From Mesorhizobium sp. M2A.F.Ca.ET.046.03.2.1 (GTDB taxonomy: Bacteria > Pseudomonadota > Alphaproteobacteria > Rhizobiales > Rhizobiaceae): 64,000 bases of DNA. The notes below the pieces were generated by a model, which worked only from the letters and a program-made list of their open reading frames with translations, did no database searches and was not told where the DNA came from. Below, one piece after another: positions 44,166-51,579 of this stretch (positions within the stretch are counted from its first letter, which is position 1; each line of letters starts with the position of its first letter). The stretch is from NCBI RefSeq assembly GCF_003952425.1, contig NZ_CP034449.1, positions 3,224,001 through 3,288,000 on the forward strand, written 5' to 3'. The position numbers and the translations under genes are program-made.

Positions 44166-44972
44166 ATGCCCTTCACCATCGCCACCTGGAACATCAACTC
44201 CGTGCGCCTGCGCATGCCGATCGTCGAGCGGCTGTTGAAGGAGCGCGCGCCCGACGTGCTCTGCCTGCAGGAAACCAAGGTGCCGGACGAGCTGTTCCCG
44301 GAGAAGGCATTCCGCAAGGCGGGCTACGAGCACATCCTGTTTCACGGCCAGAAGGGCTATCACGGCGTCGCCACCGTCGCGCGCCGGCCGATCGAGCTGG
44401 TTGAGAAGCGGCGCTTCTGCGAGATCGACGACAGCCGGCATCTGTCGGTCAGGGTCCAGGCGGGCGGCAAATCGGTGCTGGTGCATAATTTCTACGTGCC
44501 GGCCGGCGGCGATGAGCCCGATCCGGAGATCAACCGCAAATTCCGCCACAAGCTCGATTTCGTCTACGAGATGAATTCCGTGCCGGCGAGCGGCGACGAA
44601 TCGTCGGCGTCGATCCTGGTCGGCGACCTGAACATCGCGCCGCAGGAGCACGACGTCTGGTCGCACAAGCAATTGCTCAACGTCGTCAGCCATACGCCGG
44701 TCGAGACGACGAATTTCGAGGCGATGCGCAAGACCGGCGGCTGGGTCGACCTGATGCGGCTCAACGTGCCGGCCGAGCAGAAGCTCTACACTTGGTGGAG
44801 CTACCGCGCGAAAGACTGGGAGGCGTCGAACCGCGGCCGCCGCCTCGACCACATCTGGTCCTCCGCGAACCTGGTGCCGGCTTTCAAAGGCTACGAGATC
44901 CTGCAGGCGGCCCGCGGCTGGGAGAAGCCGTCGGACCATGTGCCGGTCATCGCGCGGTTCGACCTGGATTAG
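44166..44972 (+). CDS. xthA: Exodeoxyribonuclease III
   Basis: AP endonuclease and 3'-5' exonuclease of base-excision repair. 268 residues from ATG 44166 (MPFTIATWNINSVRLR); the open frame extends upstream without homology. Catalytic motifs: Asn in TWNINS, Glu in CLQETKV (about residue 34), the GDLNIAP Asp-Asn pair (about 154-156), and the final SDHVPV histidine (about 260). WSYRAKDWEASNRGRRLDHIW (described in part) is the usual late block. A family C element follows the stop by 11 bp. Confidence 0.95.
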   Translation: MPFTIATWNINSVRLRMPIVERLLKERAPDVLCLQETKVPDELFPEKAFRKAGYEHILFHGQKGYHGVATVARRPIELVEKRRFCEIDDSRHLSVRVQAGGKSVLVHNFYVPAGGDEPDPEINRKFRHKLDFVYEMNSVPASGDESSASILVGDLNIAPQEHDVWSHKQLLNVVSHTPVETTNFEAMRKTGGWVDLMRLNVPAEQKLYTWWSYRAKDWEASNRGRRLDHIWSSANLVPAFKGYEILQAARGWEKPSDHVPVIARFDLD

Positions 44973-44983
44973 GGCGGGCCGAT

Positions 44984-45100
44984 ATTCAGGTGAGGACGGC
45001 TGCAAATGGCGGCTTCCTGCGCTTCCGGTGCTCACGTACTTCAAGTACGCTCCGCTCCGGTTCTCGGAAGCCACCATTTTCGACTCGGCCTGACCTGAAT
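44984..45100. repeat. Family C palindromic element (copy C2)
   Basis: ATTCAGGTGAGGACGGC ... CACGTACTTCAAGTACG ... GGCCTGACCTGAAT. It lies between the convergent xthA and cyclic-nucleotide-binding genes. Confidence 0.9.
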
Positions 45101-45123
45101 CTCAGCCAGCCTTTCGGCGGCGC

Positions 45124-45579
45124 CTACCCCGTAAAACGCGGCGCCAGTTCCTCGATGCGGGCGATCATCTGCTGGAATTCCTCCAGGATGCGCTCATGCA
45201 ACAGCACCGCGATCTCCGGATATTCTTCCAGGATTCGGTGGAACATCTTGCGGCTCAATCGGATCACTTCAGAGTCGACCGCTGCGGAGGCGCTGGTCAG
45301 CCGGTTGGTGTCGGCTATCAGCGCCAGTTCGCTCAGCATAGTGCCCGGACCCGCGGTGCCGATCGGGACGCGTTCGCCCCCTAGCTCCCGATAGAGCGTG
45401 ATCAGGCCGCTGACCACGATGTAGGCAGAATCAGCAACATCATCCTCGCGGTAGAGCTTATGGTCGGCCTGCAGCATGGTGGTCTCGGCGCCGAAGGCGA
45501 GCAGGCGCAACTGTTCCTGGGTGAAGCCCTGGAAAAGCTTCACACCGGACAGGATGCGGATGTCGTCATCCAGCGCCAT
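45124..45579 (-). CDS. Stand-alone cyclic-nucleotide-binding domain protein
   Basis: 151 residues comprising one cNMP-binding jelly roll (LFQGFTQEQLRLLAFGAE, YREDDVADSAYIVVSGLITLYR, GPGTMLSELALIADTNRLTSASA, described in part) and a C-terminal helix, with no helix-turn-helix or kinase domain. The phosphate-binding cassette position (LSELALIADTNRLTSA) retains an SELAL core and an Arg. It is transcribed in the same direction as the cenR-type regulator 262 bp upstream. In Brucella a similar cAMP-binding regulatory-subunit-like gene is linked to otpR, so the pairing may be conserved. It may act as a cAMP-responsive partner. Confidence 0.85.
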   Translation of the reverse strand: MALDDDIRILSGVKLFQGFTQEQLRLLAFGAETTMLQADHKLYREDDVADSAYIVVSGLITLYRELGGERVPIGTAGPGTMLSELALIADTNRLTSASAAVDSEVIRLSRKMFHRILEEYPEIAVLLHERILEEFQQMIARIEELAPRFTG

Positions 45580-45719
45580 CCTAGCTGTGTCCCCGAGCGG
45601 TCAGTCCAGTCCCTCCTTTGGAGCGGCGCGCCCTCCTGGGCGCGCGAGAAGCGCTCCACCATGCATCGTGCGATGCGTGCAACGAGCCGATCCATCACCC
45701 TCCAGCATCAGGATCTACC

Positions 45720-45827
45720 CGAAGCGGTCCCGCCCGACCGCTCTCATCTCTTTTGGCTCAATTCCGGACGGAAGGCTACGGCGAAGCCGCCAAGCCCAGC
45801 CGTTTCGTACTTTTCCTGGAATTGCTT
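45720..45827. repeat. Diverged family A element (copy A4)
   Basis: GAAGCGG..., CGCTCTCATCTCTTTTGGCT, CAATTCCGGACGGAA ... TTTTCCTGGAATTG. The second-hairpin half is strongly altered and the GGAATTGC side has gained a GGCTACGGCGAAGCCG hairpin. It occupies the gap between cenR and the cNMP gene. Confidence 0.65.
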
Positions 45828-45841
45828 AGATCATGAAATGT

Positions 45842-46525
45842 TTAAGGAACCAGCTTGTAGCCGCCGCTTTCTGTCACAAGAATTTCGGCATTGGAAGGAT
45901 CGCGCTCGATCTTCTGGCGCAACCGGTAGACATGGGTCTCCAGCGTGTGCGTGGTGACGCCGGAATTGTAGCCCCAGACCTCTTCCAGCAGCACGTCGCG
46001 CGTTACCACCTTCTGGTCGGCGCGGTAGAGATATTTGATGATCGAGGCTTCCTTCTCGGTCAGCCGCACCTTGGCGCCGCGCGGATCGATCAAGAGCTTC
46101 TGGCTGGGCTTGAACGTGTAGGGTCCGACCGAGAAGGTGGCGTCCTCGCTCTGCTCATGCTGGCGAAGCTGGGCGCGGATGCGGGCCAACAGGACGGCGA
46201 AGCGGAAGGGCTTGGTCACATAATCGTTGGCGCCGGCCTCGAGACCCAGAATCGTGTCGGAATCGGTGTCGTGGCCGGTCAGCATGATGATCGGCGCCTT
46301 GTAGCCGCCCTTGCGCAGGATCTTCACCGCCTCGCGGCCGTCCATATCGGGCAGGCCGACATCCATGATGAGAAGGTCGACGACGCCGCCGCGCGCAGCG
46401 GCAACGCCTTTTGCGGCGGTCGATTCCTGCTGGACGTCGAATTCCTCGTAGAGCGCCAGCTGCTCGACCAGGGTGGCGCGCAGGTCGTCGTCGTCATCGA
46501 CGATCAGGATGGTGCGTGATGTCAT
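45842..46525 (-). CDS. cenR: Response regulator, OmpR family (CenR/OtpR type)
   Basis: 227 residues from ATG 46525. The receiver domain has the acidic pocket VDDDDD (9-14), phospho-acceptor Asp55 (IMDVGLPDMDG), Thr in MLTGHD and Lys in VTKPFRF. The OmpR-type winged helix covers about 130-227 (LTEKEASIIKYLYR, YNSGVTTHTLETHVYRLRQKIE, described in part). The run VDDDDDLRATLVEQLA and GHDTDSDTILGLEAGANDYVTKPF (in part) match what I recall of the essential CenR of Caulobacter and OtpR of Brucella, which govern envelope integrity. No kinase gene (CenK) is adjacent. Symbol is by recognition, not alignment. Confidence 0.85.
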   Translation of the reverse strand: MTSRTILIVDDDDDLRATLVEQLALYEEFDVQQESTAAKGVAAARGGVVDLLIMDVGLPDMDGREAVKILRKGGYKAPIIMLTGHDTDSDTILGLEAGANDYVTKPFRFAVLLARIRAQLRQHEQSEDATFSVGPYTFKPSQKLLIDPRGAKVRLTEKEASIIKYLYRADQKVVTRDVLLEEVWGYNSGVTTHTLETHVYRLRQKIERDPSNAEILVTESGGYKLVP

Positions 46526-46623
46526 GGATATCAATCCGTTGTTTTAAAAAGAATATTCAGTTGACCTCCCCCCATTTATGCGGAAGCTCACCGGCGCAAC
46601 AGCCGATCACAGTGATTTGTTCC

Positions 46624-47208
46624 GTGACCCGATCATACAAGAAAAAACGCGCGCGCAATGAGGCGGGCGCATTTTTGCCGAAAGGCTTGCGCGTTTTGGT
46701 GGTGCGTGCCCGCCCCGGCAACCCCGCGCAAGGTTTCCTGCAAGCCGGCAAAACGGTGTTTCCCTGCGCCCTGGGGCGCAGCGGCATCACCGCCAACAAG
46801 CATGAAGGGGACGGCGCGACGCCGCTGGCGTCGATGCGCATCCTGTCGGGCTATTTCCGGGGCGATCATTTCGCGGGCGGGCGCAGGACGAGGCTGCCGA
46901 TGGCGCCGATCGGTCCGGATCTCGGCTGGTGCGAGGTGCCGGACGACCGCAACTACAACCGTCCGGTGAAGATCCCCTATGGCGCGAGCCATGAGCGGAT
47001 GAAGCGCGACGACCGGCTCTACGATGTCTGCCTGGTGCTCGACTGGAACATCGCGCCGCGCTTGCGCGGGCGCGGCAGCGCGATCTTCTTCCATCTGGCC
47101 CGGCCGGGCTTCACGCCGACCCAGGGCTGCGTGGCGGTGACGGCGCGGACCATGGCAAGGCTGCTGCCGTTGCTGTCGGACAGGACGGTGGTGAAGGTGG
47201 TGAGGTAG
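46624..47208 (+). CDS. L,D-transpeptidase-like (YkuD) protein
   Basis: 194 residues from GTG 46624, the least certain start in this annotation: the frame is open to 46411 and no ribosome site is strong. The mature core begins RVLVVRARPGNPAQGFLQAG; FPCALGRSGI, KHEGDGATPLASM and the catalytic end FFHLARPGFTPTQGCVAV follow, where the Cys is the nucleophile and His the partner. The SHGC motif of classical YkuD reads TQGC, typical of a subgroup found in Rhizobiales. It would crosslink peptidoglycan or attach outer-membrane proteins. No signal peptide is evident with this start, which is odd for a periplasmic enzyme. Confidence 0.75.
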   Translation: MTRSYKKKRARNEAGAFLPKGLRVLVVRARPGNPAQGFLQAGKTVFPCALGRSGITANKHEGDGATPLASMRILSGYFRGDHFAGGRRTRLPMAPIGPDLGWCEVPDDRNYNRPVKIPYGASHERMKRDDRLYDVCLVLDWNIAPRLRGRGSAIFFHLARPGFTPTQGCVAVTARTMARLLPLLSDRTVVKVVR

Positions 47209-47263
47209 GCAGTAGGGCAGTAGGCGGTTCTTTTCGCTACTGCCCTACTCCCTTACTGCCTTA
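47207..47263. repeat. Family F palindromic element between convergent stops (copy F2)
   Basis: TAGGCAGTAGGGCAGTAGGC, loop GGTTCTTTTC, GCTACTGCCCTACTCCCTTA CTGCC. It begins with the TAG stop of the upstream gene and ends with the TTA that is the reverse complement of the stop of the DUF1127 gene, so both stop codons are part of the hairpin. Confidence 0.8.
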
Positions 47264-47512
47264 GCGACGACGCTGCCAACCTGTCCCCAGCAGTCCGATC
47301 TCTCGGAACTCGCGGTCCAATGCCTTTGCGATGTCGCGACGCCGGCTGCCGACGTCGCGCAGGTCGCGGTCGGAAAGGTCTTCGACGGATTCCCCAGGCA
47401 AGGTGGCGGCGACGCGGGCCTGGCGCAGCCAATCGCGTGCCGAACGCAGCCAAAGGGTCAGGCCCGAGGGCGATTCCAGGGGGGTGCAGGGCTTCAGGGC
47501 GATCTCGGACAT
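47261..47512 (-). CDS. DUF1127 (YjiS-like) small protein
   Basis: 83 residues from ATG 47512. The C-terminal half VEDLSDRDLRDVGSRRRDIAKAL (described in part) is the DUF1127 signature (L-x-D-x-x-L-x-D-x-G-x-x-R-x-D-I), preceded by LRSARDWLRQARVAATL. Members are small, Arg-rich, often stress- or RNA-related proteins of alphaproteobacteria. It is divergently transcribed from a LysR regulator with a 17-bp palindrome 25 bp upstream of its start, so it is a plausible target of that regulator. The stop lies in a family F element. Confidence 0.8.
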   Translation of the reverse strand: MSEIALKPCTPLESPSGLTLWLRSARDWLRQARVAATLPGESVEDLSDRDLRDVGSRRRDIAKALDREFREIGLLGTGWQRRR

Positions 47513-47536
47513 GGCTTTATCCCGTGTTCTCCGGAT

Positions 47537-47553
47537 ATCAAATCCGGTTTGAT
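47537..47553. promoter_or_regulatory. Candidate LysR-type operator
   Basis: Perfect inverted repeat ATCAAA TCCGG TTTGAT in the divergent region between the DUF1127 gene and the LysR gene. An overlapping CCGGAT ATCAA ATCCGG palindrome lies at 47531-47547. It fits LysR-type symmetry (ATC-N11-GAT) and is 25 bp from the DUF1127 start. Confidence 0.55.
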
Positions 47554-47643
47554 GGTGTTTCGATGAAGCCATCATGCCGGATTGAAAAACAAACGAGAAA
47601 CGAGTAGTTCTTTTCCGATCATCAAGTTTTATTTGGAGATCAT

Positions 47644-48564
47644 ATGTCCAGGCTGCTGCCCGGAACGCGCGCGCTGAGGACGTTCGAGGCGGCCGCCAGG
47701 CACCTCAATTTCACCCGCGCCGCCGACGAGCTCGGCCTGACGCCGGCGGCGGTCAGCCACCAGATCAAGGAAATCGAGGATCAGCTCGACCTGGTGCTGT
47801 TCACGCGCACCAGCCGTAGCATCCGGCTGACCGAGGCGGGCAGCCTGCTGCATGATGCGTCGATCGACGCGCTCGACCTGCTCAACCGGGCGGTCAGCCG
47901 CGCCCGCAAGATGACCCGCGGCACGGCATTGCTGAAGGTGACGCTCGACGCGCAGTTCGCGACGAAATGGCTGATGCGCCGCGTCGACGATTTCCGCCAG
48001 CAGAAGCCCGGCATCGAGCTGCGCTTCGACATCACCTACGACGTAAGGGACTTCGAGCGCGACGATGTCGATATCGGCATCCGCTTCGGTACCGGAAAAT
48101 ATCCGGGGCTCGTCGCGCACCGGCTGTTCGAGAACATCATCATTCCGGTGTGCAGCCCAGCGCTGCTGGCGTCGGGTCCGCCGCTGAACGAGCCGCGCGA
48201 TCTCTTCAACCATACGCTCGCGCATATCGAATGGTCGCGGCAGGGCGTGACCTGGCCGAACTGGAGCATGTGGATGCAGGCGGCCGGCGTCGATGATTTC
48301 GACGACAGCCGCACGCTGGTGTTCGGATCGTCAACCGATGCCACCCAGGCGGCGCTCGACGGCAATGCGGTGGCGCTGGCCGACTTCGCCATGGTCGCCA
48401 ACGATCTTTCGCAAGGGCGCCTGGTGCGACCCTTCGAGCTCGGCATCAAGGTCGCGCCGGAATTCGCCTATTTCCTGGTCTACCCCGAGACTGCGAAAGA
48501 CGACGCGCGGGTCATCGCTTTTCGCGAATGGCTGCTGGACGAGGTGGCGAAAACGCCGACATAG
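47644..48564 (+). CDS. LysR-family regulator (GcvA-like)
   Basis: 306 residues. N-terminal winged helix at about 5-65: LRTFEAAARHLNFTRAADELGLTPAAVSHQIKEIE (described in part), typical of GcvA/AmpR-type LysR proteins with Arg/Leu at the start. The co-inducer domain spans about 95-300 with DDVDIGIRFGTGKYPGL. The effector is unknown. It is divergent from the DUF1127 gene across 131 bp that holds a palindrome suited for its binding. ATG 47644 follows TTTGGAGATC, a moderate ribosome site. Confidence 0.88.
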   Translation: MSRLLPGTRALRTFEAAARHLNFTRAADELGLTPAAVSHQIKEIEDQLDLVLFTRTSRSIRLTEAGSLLHDASIDALDLLNRAVSRARKMTRGTALLKVTLDAQFATKWLMRRVDDFRQQKPGIELRFDITYDVRDFERDDVDIGIRFGTGKYPGLVAHRLFENIIIPVCSPALLASGPPLNEPRDLFNHTLAHIEWSRQGVTWPNWSMWMQAAGVDDFDDSRTLVFGSSTDATQAALDGNAVALADFAMVANDLSQGRLVRPFELGIKVAPEFAYFLVYPETAKDDARVIAFREWLLDEVAKTPT

Positions 48565-48573
48565 GACCTGTCG

Positions 48574-48984
48574 TCAGACTGCCGGCGCCGCCGGCGCGCC
48601 GAACCAGCCGATGACGGCGCCGATGATCAGCATCACGCCCAGCCAGTGGCCGGCATCGATCAAGGTCAGCGCCCAGCCGAAACCTTCATAGCGGTGGTTG
48701 ACGGCAAGCGTGGTGGCGATGAACCCCAGCCAAAGCACGAAGCCGAACAGCAAGCCCGCGACCGGGTTCGGCTCGCCGCCGGTGATTGCCCCCACCACCA
48801 GTGTCAGCACGAGCGCCATGATCAGCTCGGCGATGAAGCTGATGACGAACGGAACGGCCGAGCGTTTCATGGTGGCAGGGTCGAGCTTGGCCGCCTTCAG
48901 CCAAGGCTTGCTCAGGCTCATATACCAGGCTGCCCCGAACAACCATGCGACGACGGCGGCGACGATCACCGCCAGCCAGTTCAC
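48574..48984 (-). CDS. DUF1761 membrane protein
   Basis: 136 residues from GTG 48984, with AAGGA about 10 bp upstream. Four transmembrane helices: NWLAVIVAAVVAWLFGAAWY, FVISFIAELIMALVLTLVVG, AGLLFGFVLWLGFIATTLAV, WALTLIDAGHWLGVMLIIGA. WLFGAAWYMSLSKPWLKA and the HRYEGFGWAL loop identify DUF1761, a family of unknown function in inner membranes. It is convergent with the LysR gene with 9 bp between stops. Confidence 0.85.
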   Translation of the reverse strand: MNWLAVIVAAVVAWLFGAAWYMSLSKPWLKAAKLDPATMKRSAVPFVISFIAELIMALVLTLVVGAITGGEPNPVAGLLFGFVLWLGFIATTLAVNHRYEGFGWALTLIDAGHWLGVMLIIGAVIGWFGAPAAPAV

Positions 48985-49050
48985 GACCGAAAAATCCTTG
49001 CTTTTCCCCTCCAGATCGAGATGCGATGGAACGCTTGTTCGGCGATCGCG

Positions 49051-49707
49051 TCAAGCGAGGCGCCAGACGGTCGTGCGCTTGACCTCGGCATCCTCCAGCA
49101 CGCGCGTCACCGGAACCTGATAGACGGCAAGCGATTGCAGCCCGGACCTGGGGAGGTAGGCGCGGCCGGGGTCGCCGACGAAGACCTCGGCGCCGCGCGC
49201 CCGCAGGCTCGTGAACCAGGGCAGCAGCCTGTCGGCGAAAGCCTTGTCGTAGAAGACGTCGCCGGCAAGCACGACGTCCCAGCCATCGTCGGTGCCGACA
49301 CAATCCTTGCCGAGGAATTGCGCTTCGACGCCGTTGGCTTCGAGGTTAAGCGCGATCGCCGTCTCGCAGAACGGATCGATGTCGGCGGCGATCGCCTGCC
49401 TCGCACCCGCTTTCATCGCGGCTATGGCGACGAGGCCCGAGCCGGAGGCGAAGTCGAGCACGCGTCTGCCGCGCACCGCCCCGGGATTGTCGAGCACATA
49501 GCGGGCGAGGCCCTGGCCGCCGGCCCAGGCGAAGGCCCAGAAGGGCGGCGGCAGGCCGATCTCGGCCAGCTCCTCCTCGGTGCGCAGCCAAAGGTCATGT
49601 GCCTCGTCGGCGAGGTGCAGCAGCACTTCCGGCACATGCGGCGGCGCCATCAGCGCTGTGTTGTCGAGGATGAACTTTTTGGCGCTTTTCGGCGTGAGCC
49701 TGGTCAC
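49051..49707 (-). CDS. Class I methyltransferase, ETF-beta lysine methyltransferase type
   Basis: 218 residues from GTG 49707, which overlaps the stop of the EVE-domain gene (GTGA). FILDNTALMAPPHVPEVLLHLADEAHDLW (in part), PPFWAFAWAGGQGLARYVLDNP and the SAM motif VLDFASGSGLVAIAAMKAGA (about 90-109) followed by DIDPF are typical of the Nnt1/METTL20-like group. Bacterial members, including one from Agrobacterium, modify lysines of electron-transfer flavoprotein beta. Applying that here is inference from sequence resemblance. No etf genes are in the window. Confidence 0.75.
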   Translation of the reverse strand: MTRLTPKSAKKFILDNTALMAPPHVPEVLLHLADEAHDLWLRTEEELAEIGLPPPFWAFAWAGGQGLARYVLDNPGAVRGRRVLDFASGSGLVAIAAMKAGARQAIAADIDPFCETAIALNLEANGVEAQFLGKDCVGTDDGWDVVLAGDVFYDKAFADRLLPWFTSLRARGAEVFVGDPGRAYLPRSGLQSLAVYQVPVTRVLEDAEVKRTTVWRLA

Positions 49708-50129
49708 GGCGCCGGGTTGAGCTCGGCCATGCGGCAGACCTCTTTCCATTCGGCCGGCGTCACCGGCTGCACGGAAAGCCGGCCGAGCCGCACCAGCGCC
49801 ATCTCGGCGAGCTTGGGATTGGCCTTGACCTGTTCCAGCGTCACCGGCTTCGGCACGTCCTTGAAGGCGCGGATGTCGACGCACTCCCAGCGCGGATCGT
49901 CGGTGGTCGTATCGGGATGCGCCAGCGCGCAGACCTCGGCGATGCCGACGATGTCGAGCCCCTCATTGGAATGATAGAAGAAACCGAGATCGCCGATCCG
50001 CATCGCCTTCATATTGTTGCGGGCGGCGTAGTTGCGCACGCCGTCCCACTGCGTGCCGGCCTTGCCCTTGGCCTTCAGCGCCTCGAAGGAAAAGACCGAG
50101 GGTTCGGACTTGAACAGCCAGTAGTTCAT
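49704..50129 (-). CDS. EVE-domain protein (thymocyte nuclear protein 1 type)
   Basis: 141 residues: MNYWLFKSEPSVFSFE is the diagnostic start, followed by WDGVRNYAARNNMKAMRIGD, GFFYHSNEGLDIVGIAEV and PKPVTLEQVKANPKLAEMALVRLGRLSV (in part). EVE domains are PUA-like pockets thought to read modified DNA or RNA bases; the ligand of this one is unknown. Here it lies in a housekeeping run with tsaD, gpsA and YciI, without restriction genes. It is coupled to the downstream methyltransferase by a 4-bp overlap. Confidence 0.92.
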   Translation of the reverse strand: MNYWLFKSEPSVFSFEALKAKGKAGTQWDGVRNYAARNNMKAMRIGDLGFFYHSNEGLDIVGIAEVCALAHPDTTTDDPRWECVDIRAFKDVPKPVTLEQVKANPKLAEMALVRLGRLSVQPVTPAEWKEVCRMAELNPAP

Positions 50130-50205
50130 CTTCTCGTTCTCCAGGGGCGCTTCGACTGCGAATTAACTACAGCGTCCTTCGAGGACGCCGTAGTATCTTA
50201 TTTTT

Positions 50206-50253
50206 GCGCATGATCCTTGCCCAAAATCGATATCGATTTTCGGGGTCATGCGC
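50206..50253. repeat. Family G palindrome
   Basis: GCGCATGATCC ... AAAATCGATATCGATTTT ... GGGGTCATGCGC: nested inverted repeats, with the inner 18-bp palindrome perfect. It contains the YciI gene's stop codon. A separate stem-loop, GCGTCC / GGACGC within CTAC...GTAG, lies at 50167-50193. Confidence 0.65.
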
Positions 50254-50542
50254 CCGCCGGCTTGTTGAAGGTCCAGTTCCACTGACGGATTTCGACGCTC
50301 TCGCACAGGCCCGCCTTGGCATAGGGGTCGGCCGCCGACAGCGCCTGCGCCGCCGCCAGGTCCGGCGTCTCGACCACGACGAGGCTGCCGTCCGGCTTGC
50401 CCTCGGCGTTGAGGAAGGGACCGGCAAAGGCCAGCTTTCCCTCGCCGTTCAGGCCTTCGAGAAACGCGACATGGGTCGGCCTGGTGTCGATGCGCAGCTG
50501 CAGGCTGCCGGGCTTGTCCTTGCAAATCAACGCAAACAGCAT
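50246..50542 (-). CDS. YciI family protein
   Basis: 98 residues: MLFALICKDKPGSLQLRIDTRPTHVAFLE (in part), GKLAFAGPFLNAEGKPDGSLVVVE and a C-terminal DPYAKAGLCESVEIRQWNW. This is the classic YciI ferredoxin-like fold with the conserved His in RPTHVAFL and Asp of the DPYAKAG motif. Distinct from the DGPF-type protein at 34059. Enzymatic role unknown, although relatives dechlorinate or hydrolyse small aromatic intermediates. It follows gpsA on the same strand after 17 bp, and its stop lies in a palindrome. Confidence 0.9.
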   Translation of the reverse strand: MLFALICKDKPGSLQLRIDTRPTHVAFLEGLNGEGKLAFAGPFLNAEGKPDGSLVVVETPDLAAAQALSAADPYAKAGLCESVEIRQWNWTFNKPAGA

Positions 50543-50559
50543 TTTTCAACTCCGATGGT

Positions 50560-51579
50560 TCAGATGTCGGTTTCGGTCTTGAGCGGGCGTGTCATCAGCG
50601 CGGTCACGGCCTGGCCGATGGTGATCTTGCCGTCGAGGATGGCGGCGACGGCCGAAATGATCGGCGCCTCGATGCCGCGCTCGGCGGCGATGCGGGCGGC
50701 AATGCCCGCCGTCGGCACGCCTTCGGCAAGCGGCCGGCCGGCAAGCGGCTTGCCCTGGCCGAGCGCCAGGCCATAGGCGAAATTCCGCGACTGCGCCGAG
50801 GAGCAGGTGAGCAAGAGGTCGCCAAGGCCGGATAGCCCCATCAGCGTCTCCGGCCTGGCGCCGAAAGCCGCGCCGATGCGGCGCAGTTCGACGAAGCCGC
50901 GCGTCACCATGGCGGCTTGGGCGCTGGCGCCAAGGCCCGCGCCGGTGACAGCGCCCGCGGCGATGGCAAAGACGTTCTTCAGCGCGCCGCCGATCTCGAC
51001 GCCGATCAGGTCGTCGCTGGAATAGCAGCGCAGATTCTCCGCCGAGAAGCGGGCGGCAAGCTCGGCCGCCAGTTCCGCCTCGCGGGCCGCGACCACGACG
51101 GCCGTCGGCAGGCCGCGTGCGACATCGCTGGCGAAGCTCGGGCCGGAAAGCGCTGCGACCGGATTTTTGGGCAGGCTTTCCTCGACAATCGTCGAGAGCA
51201 GCGCGCCGGTGTCGCGCTCGATGCCCTTGGCGCAGAGAACCAGCGGTATGCCAGTAGGAACGTGGTTGTTGGCTTGGGCCAGGACGGCACGCAGAGACTG
51301 CGCGGGCGTCACGGCGAGCACGCAGTCGGCACCGCCGAGCGCAGCCGCCATATCGCTGGTCGCCGCGATGCCGGGCGCGATGCTGATGCCGGGCAAATAG
51401 CGCGGATTCTCGCCGCGGGCGATGGCGGCGACGGTCTCAGTGTCGCGCGCATAGAGCCGCACATCATGGCCGGCGCGCAGCATGGCAAGGGCCAGCGCCG
51501 TGGCCCAGGCGCCGCCGCCCAGCACCGCGACGCGCCAGCCGCTGCCGGATTTCCTGCCGCTCGTTTCCTTGGCGCTCAT
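50560..51579 (-). CDS. gpsA: Glycerol-3-phosphate dehydrogenase [NAD(P)+]
   Basis: Makes sn-glycerol 3-phosphate for phospholipids from dihydroxyacetone phosphate. 339 residues from ATG 51579, which overlaps the tsaD stop. NAD(P) motif [17 protein letters not shown] (about 18-34) with the G-A-W-A-T-A-L signature; [14 protein letters not shown] (about 150), the catalytic Lys in [17 protein letters not shown] (about 205) and [20 protein letters not shown] (in part). Coupled to tsaD, as is common in Rhizobiales. Confidence 0.96.
   Translation of the reverse strand: MSAKETSGRKSGSGWRVAVLGGGAWATALALAMLRAGHDVRLYARDTETVAAIARGENPRYLPGISIAPGIAATSDMAAALGGADCVLAVTPAQSLRAVLAQANNHVPTGIPLVLCAKGIERDTGALLSTIVEESLPKNPVAALSGPSFASDVARGLPTAVVVAAREAELAAELAARFSAENLRCYSSDDLIGVEIGGALKNVFAIAAGAVTGAGLGASAQAAMVTRGFVELRRIGAAFGARPETLMGLSGLGDLLLTCSSAQSRNFAYGLALGQGKPLAGRPLAEGVPTAGIAARIAAERGIEAPIISAVAAILDGKITIGQAVTALMTRPLKTETDI

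Noticed and set aside
49704..50129. EVE-domain gene as part of a defence or restriction island
   Set aside because: Neighbours are tsaD, gpsA, YciI and a housekeeping-type methyltransferase; no restriction nuclease or mobile genes are in reach.
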